Shown: one piece after another, positions 1-8,276 of the stretch
How the letters are laid out: each line of letters opens with the position of its first letter
Numbering within the stretch: the first letter of the stretch is position 1
From: CAKSUT01 sp045542335
Lineage (GTDB): Bacteria; Bacillota; Clostridia; Oscillospirales; CAG-382
DNA length: 64,000 nt
Assembly: GCA_045542335.1 (NCBI GenBank)
Contig: JAZQKV010000116.1
Location: 62,001 to 126,000, forward strand
Direction of reading: 5' to 3'
The notes under the pieces: model-generated
What the model saw: the letters and a program-made list of their open reading frames with translations, nothing else
Told to the model about the DNA's origin: nothing
Database searches by the model: none
Translations under genes and position numbers: made by a program

Positions 1-1646
1 TGGGACTTATCAATATACAATATCTGATTTATGAAGATGAGCTTTATGTTATTGAGGTAAACCCCCGTTCTTCAAGAACAATTCCCTATATAAGCAAGGT
101 CACAGGCGTTCCCATGATTGATCTTGCAGTGCGTTCAATGGTGGGAACTTCCGACAACCCCGAAAAACCCGAGGCACTTGCGAATATGGGCTTTGGAACA
201 GGTCTTTACAGAAATTCACCTTATTTTGCAGTCAAAGTTCCGGTGTTCTCGTTTGCAAAGCTCATTGATGTTGACAATCAGCTTGGTCCGGAAATGAAGT
301 CAACCGGTGAGGTGCTCGGTATCGCAAATACCCTTGAGGAAGCGCTTTACAAGGGAATTTCTGCCGCAGGCTATAATCTTAAAAAGAGTGGCGGTGTTTT
401 GTTTACCGTCCGTGATATTGACAAGGATGAAATGGCGGATGTTGCCGCAAAGTTCCATAAGCTCGGTTTCAAGCTTTATGCCACAAAGGGAACGGCGGAA
501 CGCTTTATTTCGGCAGAGCTTCCCATCACGGTTTGCACAAAGGGGCAAGCCGGAGTTGACATGGATGAGCTTATTGACGGCGGCATGATTGACTATGTTG
601 TCTCAACGTCAAGACGTGGAAGAACCCCCACAAAGGACAGCGTGCGACTGCGCAGAAAAGCAATTGAACGCAGTATTCCGTGCCTTACCTCGGTTGACAC
701 GGCAAGCGCACTTGCAGACAGCCTTCTTTCAAGATATTCAGCGGCATCGGTTGAGCTTGTAAACATTAACGATATGCGCCATGAAAAGCTTAAGTACACC
801 TTCACCAAGATGACGGACTGCGGAAATGACTATATATACTTCAATTGCTTTGAGGAAAAGATATATAATCCCGAAGGTCTTGCAGTCAGCCTTTCCGACC
901 GTCATAACGGCATTGGCGCAGACGGAGTTATTCTTATCGAGCCTGATTTTTCAAAACAGGCAGATGCCCGTATGCGAATGTTCAACCGTGACGGAAGCGA
1001 GGGCAAAATGGCGGGAAATGCCATAAGATGTGTTGCAAAATATCTCTTTGACAACGGCATTGTGAAAAAGACAGAAATGAAAATTCTCACTGCAAGCGGT
1101 GTAAAGGAGCTTAGCCTTACAGTTAATGAAGGCAAGGTCAGCACGGTTTGCGTAAAGGTTGCAAAGGCAGAGCTTTCCCCTGAAAGTATTCCTGTGAACA
1201 TCAAGGCTGAAAGAGTTATTGGAAAATCTGTTCAGATAGGCGGAAAGGAATATGAGATAAGCTGTGTCTCTGTTGGAAATCCGCATTGCGTAATCTTCTG
1301 TGAGGGCGAAAATAAGGTTTCAGAGGCGGATGTCGCAGGAGAGGGAAGCGTTATTGAGCATTGTGGTCTTTTCCCCGAAAGAACAAATGTTGAATTCTGC
1401 AAGGTTATCAATCCCGATTCAATTATTATGAGAGTGTGGGAAAGAGGCAGTGGCGAAACGCTTGCCTGCGGTACAGGTGCGTGTGCGGCGGTTGTTGCGG
1501 CGGTCGAAAGAGGACTTTGTGAACATGGTAGAGAGGTCACTGTCAAACTCCTTGGCGGAAATCTCAAGGTAAGATATGACGAGGATGGCTTTGTTTATCT
1601 CACAGGCGATCCACGAAAGGTTTTTGACGGAATAATTGAGATTTAA
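1..1646 (+). CDS. carB-dapF: CarB (carbamoyl-phosphate synthase large subunit, C-terminal part) fused in frame to DapF (diaminopimelate epimerase); 5' end outside window
   Basis: The open frame enters at base 3 and runs to a stop at 1644-1646. The first part is the end of CarB: the second ATP-grasp motif EVNPRSSRT, then the MGS-like allosteric domain ending around VELVNINDM, where stand-alone CarB proteins stop. With no stop codon and almost no linker it continues at about base 780 into a full-length DapF (about 288 residues): FTKM...CGND near its start, NRDGSEGKM, GNPHCVIF, ERTNVEF and the second catalytic-cysteine motif ETLACGTGACAA. CarB makes carbamoyl phosphate for pyrimidines and arginine; DapF interconverts LL- and meso-diaminopimelate for lysine and peptidoglycan. 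The first DapF catalytic-cysteine position (usually MCGN) reads MAGN, that is Ala at 1011-1013. An in-frame ATG at 774 has no convincing ribosome binding site, so separate translation of DapF is unlikely but not excluded. Confidence 0.9.
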   Translation, partial: GLINIQYLIYEDELYVIEVNPRSSRTIPYISKVTGVPMIDLAVRSMVGTSDNPEKPEALANMGFGTGLYRNSPYFAVKVPVFSFAKLIDVDNQLGPEMKSTGEVLGIANTLEEALYKGISAAGYNLKKSGGVLFTVRDIDKDEMADVAAKFHKLGFKLYATKGTAERFISAELPITVCTKGQAGVDMDELIDGGMIDYVVSTSRRGRTPTKDSVRLRRKAIERSIPCLTSVDTASALADSLLSRYSAASVELVNINDMRHEKLKYTFTKMTDCGNDYIYFNCFEEKIYNPEGLAVSLSDRHNGIGADGVILIEPDFSKQADARMRMFNRDGSEGKMAGNAIRCVAKYLFDNGIVKKTEMKILTASGVKELSLTVNEGKVSTVCVKVAKAELSPESIPVNIKAERVIGKSVQIGGKEYEISCVSVGNPHCVIFCEGENKVSEADVAGEGSVIEHCGLFPERTNVEFCKVINPDSIIMRVWERGSGETLACGTGACAAVVAAVERGLCEHGREVTVKLLGGNLKVRYDEDGFVYLTGDPRKVFDGIIEI

Positions 1647-1667
1647 ACAGATAAAACGGTTTAATAT

Positions 1668-1710
1668 AAAAAAAGAGGAGCTTGATTTGTTCAAGCTCCA
1701 TTCTTTTTTA
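1668..1710 (+). terminator. Bidirectional rho-independent terminator between dapF and malQ
   Basis: A perfect 9-bp stem (GGAGCTTGA at 1677-1685, TCAAGCTCC at 1691-1699) has an A-run on its left and a T-run on its right. It can therefore serve both convergent genes. Confidence 0.85.
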
Positions 1711-1749
1711 TATAATGCATAAATAAAAAACGGTATTGTGTTAAGCCGG

Positions 1750-3201
1750 TTACACTCGCCCATAAAGCTCCGCCAGCTTGCGGTATTTTTTCGTGTCAAT
1801 GCCGTCAAGCTGCTCTTTTGTAATGCGGTATTGCCAGTTTCCATCGGCTTTCCCGGGAATATTCAGCCTTGTGTCAGAACCATATCCAAGTATGTCCTGA
1901 ATGGGGAGAATAAGAAGTCCTGCACCGCTTGCATACATTGTGCGGATAATGCGGTCATAGGCTTCTGTGCTGTCCCATTCGGAAGAAAAATGACCGCAAT
2001 AGTTCATCACTTTTTCACGGGTTACCTCATCAAGCTCCCACACATACCCAAGAAGAGTGTTGTTATCGTGAGTGCCTGTGTATGCGACGCTGTTGTTGGG
2101 GTAATTATAAGGACGGTGAGGCGAATCTCCGCCGTCAAGAAAACCGAATTGAAGCACTCTCATGCCGGGAAATCCGCTGTATTCAACAAGGTCATAAACC
2201 TCTTTTGTTATGTCCCCAAGATCCTCGGCAACCACAAGCTTTTCTCCCGCACATTCTTTAATTACATCAATGAATTCTTTTCCGGGCCCCTTTATCCAGC
2301 TTCCCTCTTTTGCACTTTTTGCATCAGCCGGTACGCTCCAATACGACTCAAATCCACGGAAATGGTCAATTCTCACACCGTCAAAAAGTCTGAACATATG
2401 CATGAGCCTTGCACGCCACCAGCCAAAACCGTCGGACTTCATGCTTTCCCAGTCATAGAGAGGATTACCCCAAAGCTGACCATCCTCGGAGAAATAGTCC
2501 GGAGGAACTCCTGCAACACATCTCGGATGACCGTCGCCGTCAAGCAAAAAACGGTTTTCGCCGCAGGCACTCCACATATCACAGCTGTCCGGTGCAACGT
2601 AAATGGGAATGTCGCCCATAATCTTTATGCCCTTTTGATTTGCATAGGATTTTATTTTGTCCCATTGGGTGAAAAACTCATATTGGATAAATTTCCACAT
2701 AAATTCAACCTGAGATGAGAAATCTTCGGTTGTCCATTTTTCATGGGGAGCACCATGGTTTGCCGTTTTCAAAGCCATGTAACGGCAGAAGTCGGCAATA
2801 TACTTGTCGCCGTCAATAAAGTCTTCCACTTTTCTTCTATAAGCCTCATCTACACGGCAGGAAGCCTTCATCAGAACTGAAAAACGTGTGTGATAAAGAC
2901 GGACAAATTCACAGCTGTAGGGAGTGTGCTGACGGCAGCTTTCAAGCTCGTCTGCTGTTATAAATCCTTTTTCGCAAAGTGTCGGCAGGTCAACAAAATA
3001 TGGATTTCCTGCAAAAGCAGAGTCGGATTTATAAGGTGAGTTACATTCGTCAACAGGGCAGAACGGAAGCGTCTGCCACCAGGAAAAACCGCTTTCGGCG
3101 AGAAAATCAATAAATTGCTTTGCTTCTTTTCCAAAGCTTCCGCAGGAAAAGTCGCCGTGGAGAGTGCTTATGTGCATGAGCACGCCGCATTGTCTTTTCA
3201 T
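1750..3201 (-). CDS. malQ: 4-alpha-glucanotransferase (amylomaltase, GH77)
   Basis: This 483-residue protein moves maltodextrin segments between glucans and releases glucose, in the cytoplasm. The N-terminus has the MalQ pattern GVLMHISTLHG followed by WWQTLPFCP and SAFAGNPYFVDL. The GH77 catalytic set is visible: nucleophile Asp in RIDHFRG (about residue 280), acid/base Glu in VAEDLGD (about 325) and transition-state Asp in GTHDNNT (about 377). The length is normal for the shorter bacterial form. There is no signal peptide. The ATG at 3201 has an AAGGAG ribosome binding site 7 nt upstream. It lies 59 nt downstream of the GH13 gene on the same strand, so the two form a maltodextrin-use operon. 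Confidence 0.92.
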   Translation of the reverse strand: MKRQCGVLMHISTLHGDFSCGSFGKEAKQFIDFLAESGFSWWQTLPFCPVDECNSPYKSDSAFAGNPYFVDLPTLCEKGFITADELESCRQHTPYSCEFVRLYHTRFSVLMKASCRVDEAYRRKVEDFIDGDKYIADFCRYMALKTANHGAPHEKWTTEDFSSQVEFMWKFIQYEFFTQWDKIKSYANQKGIKIMGDIPIYVAPDSCDMWSACGENRFLLDGDGHPRCVAGVPPDYFSEDGQLWGNPLYDWESMKSDGFGWWRARLMHMFRLFDGVRIDHFRGFESYWSVPADAKSAKEGSWIKGPGKEFIDVIKECAGEKLVVAEDLGDITKEVYDLVEYSGFPGMRVLQFGFLDGGDSPHRPYNYPNNSVAYTGTHDNNTLLGYVWELDEVTREKVMNYCGHFSSEWDSTEAYDRIIRTMYASGAGLLILPIQDILGYGSDTRLNIPGKADGNWQYRITKEQLDGIDTKKYRKLAELYGRV

Positions 3202-3260
3202 GAGAGTTCTCCTTGTTTATAAAGTATTTTATGCAGTAAAAGGTGTTCTAAAATGATAGA

Positions 3261-5273
3261 TTAAGCCTTGTTGGCTTGCTTTTTTATGACTATAACCGCT
3301 GCACTTATCCCATCAAGTGTAATGCATAATCCATTAGTTGTTTTTTTACAGTCAAGGGGCTTTTGTGTAAGAAAATCTGTGATTAAGCCGTCAAAGCCAA
3401 TCGGGAGCAAAACGTCTGAACACGCCTCATTTGCATTTGCGAGAACAAAAATGTCTTCGTGTTTGTCGCTTCGTTTATAGCATATTGTGCTTTCGGAACG
3501 GCTGATACTTCCAAATGCGCCACAATCAAAGCAGGAGAAAGAACGCCTGAGTTCACCGAGCTTCTTGTAGTGGCAAATCAGCTCATCGTTTTCGCATCCC
3601 CATGGGAACGGACGGCGGCAGAATGGGTCGTGACCGCCCTCACAGCCTGCTTCGTCGCCGTAATATACCGACGGAAAACCAAAAACTGTGTATTGAAGAG
3701 TTGCGGCAACCTTGAGTCTGCGCACAGCAAGGGAATAAAGCTCGTCGCTCATTTTGTGGGTTGAAAGGTCGGCATTTGACATTCCCTCAAGATTTTCTCC
3801 CGAAAGAACCGTCAGGATTCTGTCCGTGTCATGCGTTCCTATAAGGTTCATGAGATTGTCGCAAACGGCTTTGGGATAGCTTGAATAAATATCGGTGAGA
3901 GTGTTATAAAGTCCGGTGGAGTTTTTATTTAGAAGAAAATCAATAACGGCGTTTTTAAAAGGGTAGTTCATAACGCTGTCAAGCTGATTTCCCCAGAAAT
4001 ATTGTCTGAGCTTCCCATAAGCAATTTTGTCCGCCGCATTTTCCCAGACCTCACCTATGATAATGGCATCACGGTTCGCACCTTTCACGGAGCTTCTGAA
4101 TTCATCAAGGAAAATGTCGGGAAGCTCGTCTGCAACATCAAGCCGCCAGCCGTCAATTCCCATGGCTGCATATTTTTTGCACACTCCGCCGCTTCCCGTG
4201 AAAAATTCACGACAGCTTTTTTCATTCTGATTGAGCTTCGGGAGAATTTCTATTCCCCACCATGAGTCATATTTTTCGGGATATTTCTTGAAATTATACC
4301 ACTTACGAAAAGGCGAGGTTTTGCATGAATATGCGCCGTTACCGTGTTTTTTGTATTTGTCAAAATAGATGCTGTCATCTCCTGTGTGATTGAAAACACC
4401 GTCAAGGACTATTTTCATGCCAAGAGCGTGCGCCTCTTTTATGAGCATTTTGAGAGCATCATCTCCACCGAACATTTCGTCAACACTCATATAGTCGGAG
4501 GTGTCGTATTTGTGGTTTGAATATGCTTTGAAAATCGGGTTTAAATAAATGCATGTGACACCCATTTGCGAAAGATATGGCAGTTTTTCAACAACGCCGT
4601 AAAGATTTCCGCCAAAGAACATATTGTTTTTGACAAATGCGCCGGGGTATTCACCATATTGGGGAATACCATTATACCAATCGGGGTTGAATTCGGCATC
4701 GGCTCTTATGGGAAGCTTAACGTTGCCGGCAAAAAATCTGTCGGGGAAAATCTGATACATAACTCCGCCGCCAAAGCCGTTGGGAAGCAAAAATGTATCC
4801 TTGTGACAAAGAAGTCTGAACGGTGTGGGAGGCAGATTTTTGACAAGCGAAAAATCAACATTGTTTACACTGCAGGTATAAAAGCTGTCATCGCCGAGAA
4901 TAATGCGGACATAGTATCTGAAAAGACCACATTCAAGACCATAATTTGCAAGAATCATAGGAAGCTTGAGCGCCGCATAAAATCCATAGCAATGCCTGCT
5001 TGTGTTTTTTGCCATGGGTACGGCGTTGACTGTCAGGGCTTCCTGCCCTTTTCCGTCGGTCTTGCCGGTGTTCTCTCCTGTTTCGGCAGGGAAAACCACA
5101 AGCTGAACCTCAGGCTCATTTTGTGAAAACTCTTGTGCTACCGAAACACCTATTTCAAAGTAAAGCTCGCAAGAAGCTGCGAATGCTCCCATGTTTGAAA
5201 CATCGCTCTGACCTATAAATTTTTTTATTGAAACGGCAGGCGCAGTGTCCTTGCCGGTACGCTTTATGTTCAT
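3261..5273 (-). CDS. GH13 alpha-glycosidase (neopullulanase/cyclomaltodextrinase-like)
   Basis: This cytoplasmic alpha-amylase-family hydrolase is predicted to cleave maltodextrins, cyclodextrins or pullulan fragments. GH13 landmarks are QIFPDRFF, region I DGVFNHTG (about residue 292), nucleophile Asp in GWRLDVADELP (about 376), acid/base Glu in IIGEVWEN (about 405) and stabilising Asp in GTHDTDR (about 480). The roughly 160 residues before the barrel look like the N-terminal beta domain of neopullulanase-type enzymes. There is no signal peptide. I chose the start at 5273 (MNIKRTG, preceded by AAGAGG) because a longer reading from 5414 would pass through the promoter at 5326-5354. Substrate preference within GH13 cannot be settled from sequence alone. 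Confidence 0.88.
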   Translation of the reverse strand: MNIKRTGKDTAPAVSIKKFIGQSDVSNMGAFAASCELYFEIGVSVAQEFSQNEPEVQLVVFPAETGENTGKTDGKGQEALTVNAVPMAKNTSRHCYGFYAALKLPMILANYGLECGLFRYYVRIILGDDSFYTCSVNNVDFSLVKNLPPTPFRLLCHKDTFLLPNGFGGGVMYQIFPDRFFAGNVKLPIRADAEFNPDWYNGIPQYGEYPGAFVKNNMFFGGNLYGVVEKLPYLSQMGVTCIYLNPIFKAYSNHKYDTSDYMSVDEMFGGDDALKMLIKEAHALGMKIVLDGVFNHTGDDSIYFDKYKKHGNGAYSCKTSPFRKWYNFKKYPEKYDSWWGIEILPKLNQNEKSCREFFTGSGGVCKKYAAMGIDGWRLDVADELPDIFLDEFRSSVKGANRDAIIIGEVWENAADKIAYGKLRQYFWGNQLDSVMNYPFKNAVIDFLLNKNSTGLYNTLTDIYSSYPKAVCDNLMNLIGTHDTDRILTVLSGENLEGMSNADLSTHKMSDELYSLAVRRLKVAATLQYTVFGFPSVYYGDEAGCEGGHDPFCRRPFPWGCENDELICHYKKLGELRRSFSCFDCGAFGSISRSESTICYKRSDKHEDIFVLANANEACSDVLLPIGFDGLITDFLTQKPLDCKKTTNGLCITLDGISAAVIVIKKQANKA

Positions 5274-5302
5274 CGACAGAAAATACCTCTTAAAAAGACT
5301 TT

Positions 5303-5318
5303 TGCCGTCCAAAACGGC
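5303..5318 (-). other. Short leader hairpin of the GH13-malQ transcript
   Basis: TGCCGT and ACGGCA pair around a short loop in the 5' untranslated leader, between the promoter and the start codon. It may stabilise the message; no regulatory role is evident. Confidence 0.4.
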
Positions 5319-5325
5319 ACACTTT

Positions 5326-5354
5326 ATTATATCATAAAACCGAATAAAAGTCAA
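5326..5354 (-). promoter_or_regulatory. sigmaA promoter of the GH13-malQ operon
   Basis: Read on the minus strand, TTGACT (5349-5354) and TATAAT (5326-5331) are separated by exactly 17 bp, close to consensus. It places transcription start downstream of the upstream in-frame ATG codons and supports the 5273 start. Confidence 0.8.
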
Positions 5355-5506
5355 TAGCACGCATACAGTGGATTTTTCCTTTGAATATTTTCGGAATTTT
5401 CTCAAAAAAAGCATTGATAATCACACACTTTTGTTATAAAATGATATAATAGAATGGGAACGGCACTCGCCGTAGCTATATAAAACCTTATACAAAGGAG
5501 GAACGC

Positions 5507-6667
5507 ATGACAGATATACTTTTAAAGCTTTTTGTAAAGGACAGTGAAAATATATCATCACCCATTGTGAGAGCCTCAATAGGAAAGCTTTCTGGGGCAG
5601 TTGGAATTTTTTGCAATCTGCTTCTTTCTGCAGTAAAAATGGCGGTGGGAATGATTTGCGGCTCTGTGGCGGTTATTGCGGATGCAATGAACAATCTCAC
5701 AGATGCCTCGTCATCACTTGTAACGCTCTGGGGCTTCCGAATGGCTCAACAGCCTGCTGATAAGGATCACCCATACGGCCATGCACGGTATGAATACATT
5801 TCGGGACTTGCAGTTTCGGCAATAATTCTGATTATCGGAGTTGAACTTCTCAAAACCTCGGTCGGAAAGATTATTTCGCCTGTTGCGGCGGATTATTCTG
5901 CGGTTGCGTATGCGGTGCTTGTCGGGGCGGTTTTGCTCAAATTGTGGCTGTCTCTGTTTTTCAAAAAAACGAGTGGACTTATAGGCTCAACGGCTCTTTC
6001 TGCGGCATCGGTTGACAGCAGAAACGACGTTGTTGCAACAAGTGTTGTTATTGTCGGAGGCATTGTAAAGCATTATTTTAGCTTGAACATAGACGGTTAT
6101 ATCGGAGCTGCGGTTGCGATTTTTATTGTTTATTCCGGCATTTGTGTTGCAAAGGAAACGGTTTCTCCGCTTTTGGGTAAGCAGGTTGACGTCGAGATGA
6201 CAAAGCGTATTTCAGAGCTTGTCTGTTCCCATGAAAAAATACTCGGTATCCACGATCTTCTTGTTCACGATTATGGGCCCGGAAGATATTTTGCAACAGT
6301 TCATGCAGAAATGAGCGCAAATGAAAATCCGCTTGTGTGCCACGAAATAATCGACGAAATTGAGTGCCTTGTCCATGAACGTACAGGCGTGCATCTTGTT
6401 ATACATTTTGACCCCGTTGAAACTGACGACGGAGAACGAAATACCATGCAGGAGGTTCTTGGCAACATTATTCGCAATATTGACCCAACTTTTTCACTTC
6501 ACGATTTTCGCATAGTGCGAGGTGCTGAAAGTACAAAGCTTGTTTTTGACCTTGGAATTCCCTATTCTATGCAAAACAGGAGAAGCGAGATTAAGGGAAA
6601 GATTGACGAGGCACTTAAGGCTGACGGATATGAATATATGACGGTTATAAGGTTTGATAGGATATGA
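5507..6667 (+). CDS. Cation diffusion facilitator family transporter (probable Mn2+ efflux type)
   Basis: This 386-residue inner-membrane metal/proton antiporter has about six membrane segments in the first 210 residues and a cytosolic metallochaperone-like C-terminal domain with several His and Asp residues. Family landmarks are GSVAVIADAMNNLTDASSS in helix 2 and HPYGHARYEY in the following loop. The helix 5 site reads DSRND, a DxxxD pattern rather than the HxxxD of zinc/iron transporters such as FieF. With NxxxD in helix 2 this resembles manganese exporters such as pneumococcal MntE; the metal is therefore an inference. A strong AAAGGAGG lies upstream of the ATG. It is a single gene ending at its own terminator. 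Confidence 0.9.
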   Translation: MTDILLKLFVKDSENISSPIVRASIGKLSGAVGIFCNLLLSAVKMAVGMICGSVAVIADAMNNLTDASSSLVTLWGFRMAQQPADKDHPYGHARYEYISGLAVSAIILIIGVELLKTSVGKIISPVAADYSAVAYAVLVGAVLLKLWLSLFFKKTSGLIGSTALSAASVDSRNDVVATSVVIVGGIVKHYFSLNIDGYIGAAVAIFIVYSGICVAKETVSPLLGKQVDVEMTKRISELVCSHEKILGIHDLLVHDYGPGRYFATVHAEMSANENPLVCHEIIDEIECLVHERTGVHLVIHFDPVETDDGERNTMQEVLGNIIRNIDPTFSLHDFRIVRGAESTKLVFDLGIPYSMQNRRSEIKGKIDEALKADGYEYMTVIRFDRI

Positions 6668-6705
6668 TAGCTTTGCAATTGTAAAGCACAGAGTGCAGAC
6701 TGTTT

Positions 6706-6745
6706 CGGACACACGGAGTTTTGCGTGTGTCCGTTTTCTTTTTGG
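6706..6745 (+). terminator. Rho-independent terminator after the CDF transporter gene
   Basis: A perfect 10-bp stem (CGGACACACG and CGTGTGTCCG, 8-nt loop) is followed by TTTTCTTTTT. Confidence 0.9.
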
Positions 6746-6805
6746 GGTTTGTGACATCATATGTAAAATTTATTTCCCCATTTGGAAAATAAAGAGTCAA
6801 ACCTA

Positions 6806-6834
6806 TTGATATTGAGACGGTTTTGTAGTAAAAT
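6806..6834 (+). promoter_or_regulatory. Probable sigmaA promoter of the M16-lgt-folD-polC operon
   Basis: TTGATA (6806-6811) and TAAAAT (6829-6834) have a 17-bp spacer. It leaves a leader of roughly 110 nt before the ATG at 6951. Confidence 0.65.
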
Positions 6835-6950
6835 ATAAAATGGATATGTGGATAATCATGCAATCCCGATGCTAATACTACATTATATCGCAAAAATCAG
6901 TTTGTGTATATTTTCTCGCATAAAACCCTTTCGGAAAGGAATGATTAAAA

Positions 6951-8246
6951 ATGAAACGTATGGAAATTTTCCCCGGAGTTGCACTCAATGCGGTGTATTC
7001 CGATAAATTCAAAACAGATTCTCTCGCTCTCGAATACGTTATTCCCCTTTCAGAGAAAACCGCTCCCTTGGCGGCACTTTTGCCGTCTGTGCTTAAAAGA
7101 GGAACAATAAATTTTCCAACCATGCTCGACATTTCAAAAAAGCTTGATTTGCTTTACGCTTCCTCTGTGGGTGCTTTCACGCACAAGCAGGGAGAGGCAC
7201 AGCTTTTCGGCTTTAGTGTTTCCTTTTTAAGAGAAAACTTTGTTCCCGAGGGAACAGGACTTTTTGAAGGCGTGCTTTCCATGATTACAGAGCTTCTCAC
7301 AATGCCTGTTCTCAAAAATGGCGCATTTTTGCCCGAATATGTTGAAAGTGAAAAGAAGAACCTCATTGACAATATTCGCTCGCTTATCAACAATAAAAAT
7401 TCCTATGCCCAAAAGCGTATGCGTGAGATAATGTGTGAGGGTGAAGCGTATGCCGTAAGCGAGCTTGGCACAGAGCAGAGCGTTGCGGCGGTTACTCCGG
7501 AAATGCTCTATGATTTCTATAAAAATGTTATCGCCACGGCTCCCATGGAGATTTACTACGTTGGAACAGAGCCGTGCGAAAAGGTTGCAGAGCGTATTTC
7601 AAAGATTCTCCCGAAGAGAAACACATCTGTGAGCGGAAAGCCTGTTTCAACCGTAAAGACAATGGTTGAAAAGGTGAAAGAAGTCGTTGAAAAAATGCCC
7701 GTAAATCAGGGCAAGATTGCCATGGGCTTCAGAACAGGTGGAAGTGCGGCGGCAGGAAACGGTCATATTTATGTGCTCATGAATGCGATTTTTGGCGGCG
7801 GTGTGACAAGTAAACTGTTTCTCAATGTCCGTGAAAAAATGAGCCTTTGCTATTATTGCTCGTCGGGCTTTGTGTCGGATAAAGGCATTATTGTGCTTTC
7901 AAGCGGCATAAACGTTGAAAACTGCGAAAAGGCTAAAACGGAGATTCTTCATCAGCTTGACCTTGTAAAGCAAGGCGACATTACAGATTCCGAAATAGAC
8001 GATGCAAAGCGTGCTCTTGCGAATGGTTACACAGAAATCTATGATGACCCCTGGGCACTTATAAACTGGTATCGTGCCTTTGCCGTGAGAAGTGTTGAAA
8101 ATGCTCCCGAACCCTCCGATTATATCGGCAAAATCAATGCCGTCACAAAGAGCGAGATTGTTGAGGCGGCAAACACGGTTTTGCTTGACACCTTCTATTT
8201 CCTTGAGGGAACGATAAAGGCGGATAGCGGCGAAGATGAAGAATGA
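6951..8246 (+). CDS. M16 family peptidase homologue without zinc-binding motif (YmfF-like)
   Basis: This 431-residue protein has the two-lobed fold pattern of the insulinase/pitrilysin (M16) family. The HxxEH zinc motif is absent at the expected N-terminal position, where the sequence reads PLAALLPSVLKRG. The C-terminal half keeps the family pattern GGGVTSKLFLNVREKMSLCYYC. Catalytically dead M16 subunits commonly pair with an active partner, and the next gene encodes one that carries HFLEH. The arrangement matches the ymfF-ymfH pair of Bacillus. It is probably cytoplasmic because no signal peptide is seen. A GAAAGGAA ribosome binding site precedes the ATG, the first gene of the long operon. 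Confidence 0.85.
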   Translation: MKRMEIFPGVALNAVYSDKFKTDSLALEYVIPLSEKTAPLAALLPSVLKRGTINFPTMLDISKKLDLLYASSVGAFTHKQGEAQLFGFSVSFLRENFVPEGTGLFEGVLSMITELLTMPVLKNGAFLPEYVESEKKNLIDNIRSLINNKNSYAQKRMREIMCEGEAYAVSELGTEQSVAAVTPEMLYDFYKNVIATAPMEIYYVGTEPCEKVAERISKILPKRNTSVSGKPVSTVKTMVEKVKEVVEKMPVNQGKIAMGFRTGGSAAAGNGHIYVLMNAIFGGGVTSKLFLNVREKMSLCYYCSSGFVSDKGIIVLSSGINVENCEKAKTEILHQLDLVKQGDITDSEIDDAKRALANGYTEIYDDPWALINWYRAFAVRSVENAPEPSDYIGKINAVTKSEIVEAANTVLLDTFYFLEGTIKADSGEDEE

Positions 8247-8276
8247 TTTTACCCGATGATGAAAGGAATGAAACGC

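Noticed and set aside
1738..2718. A 326-codon plus-strand frame
   Set aside because: It is antisense to malQ, whose GH77 catalytic residues are clear; there is no independent support.
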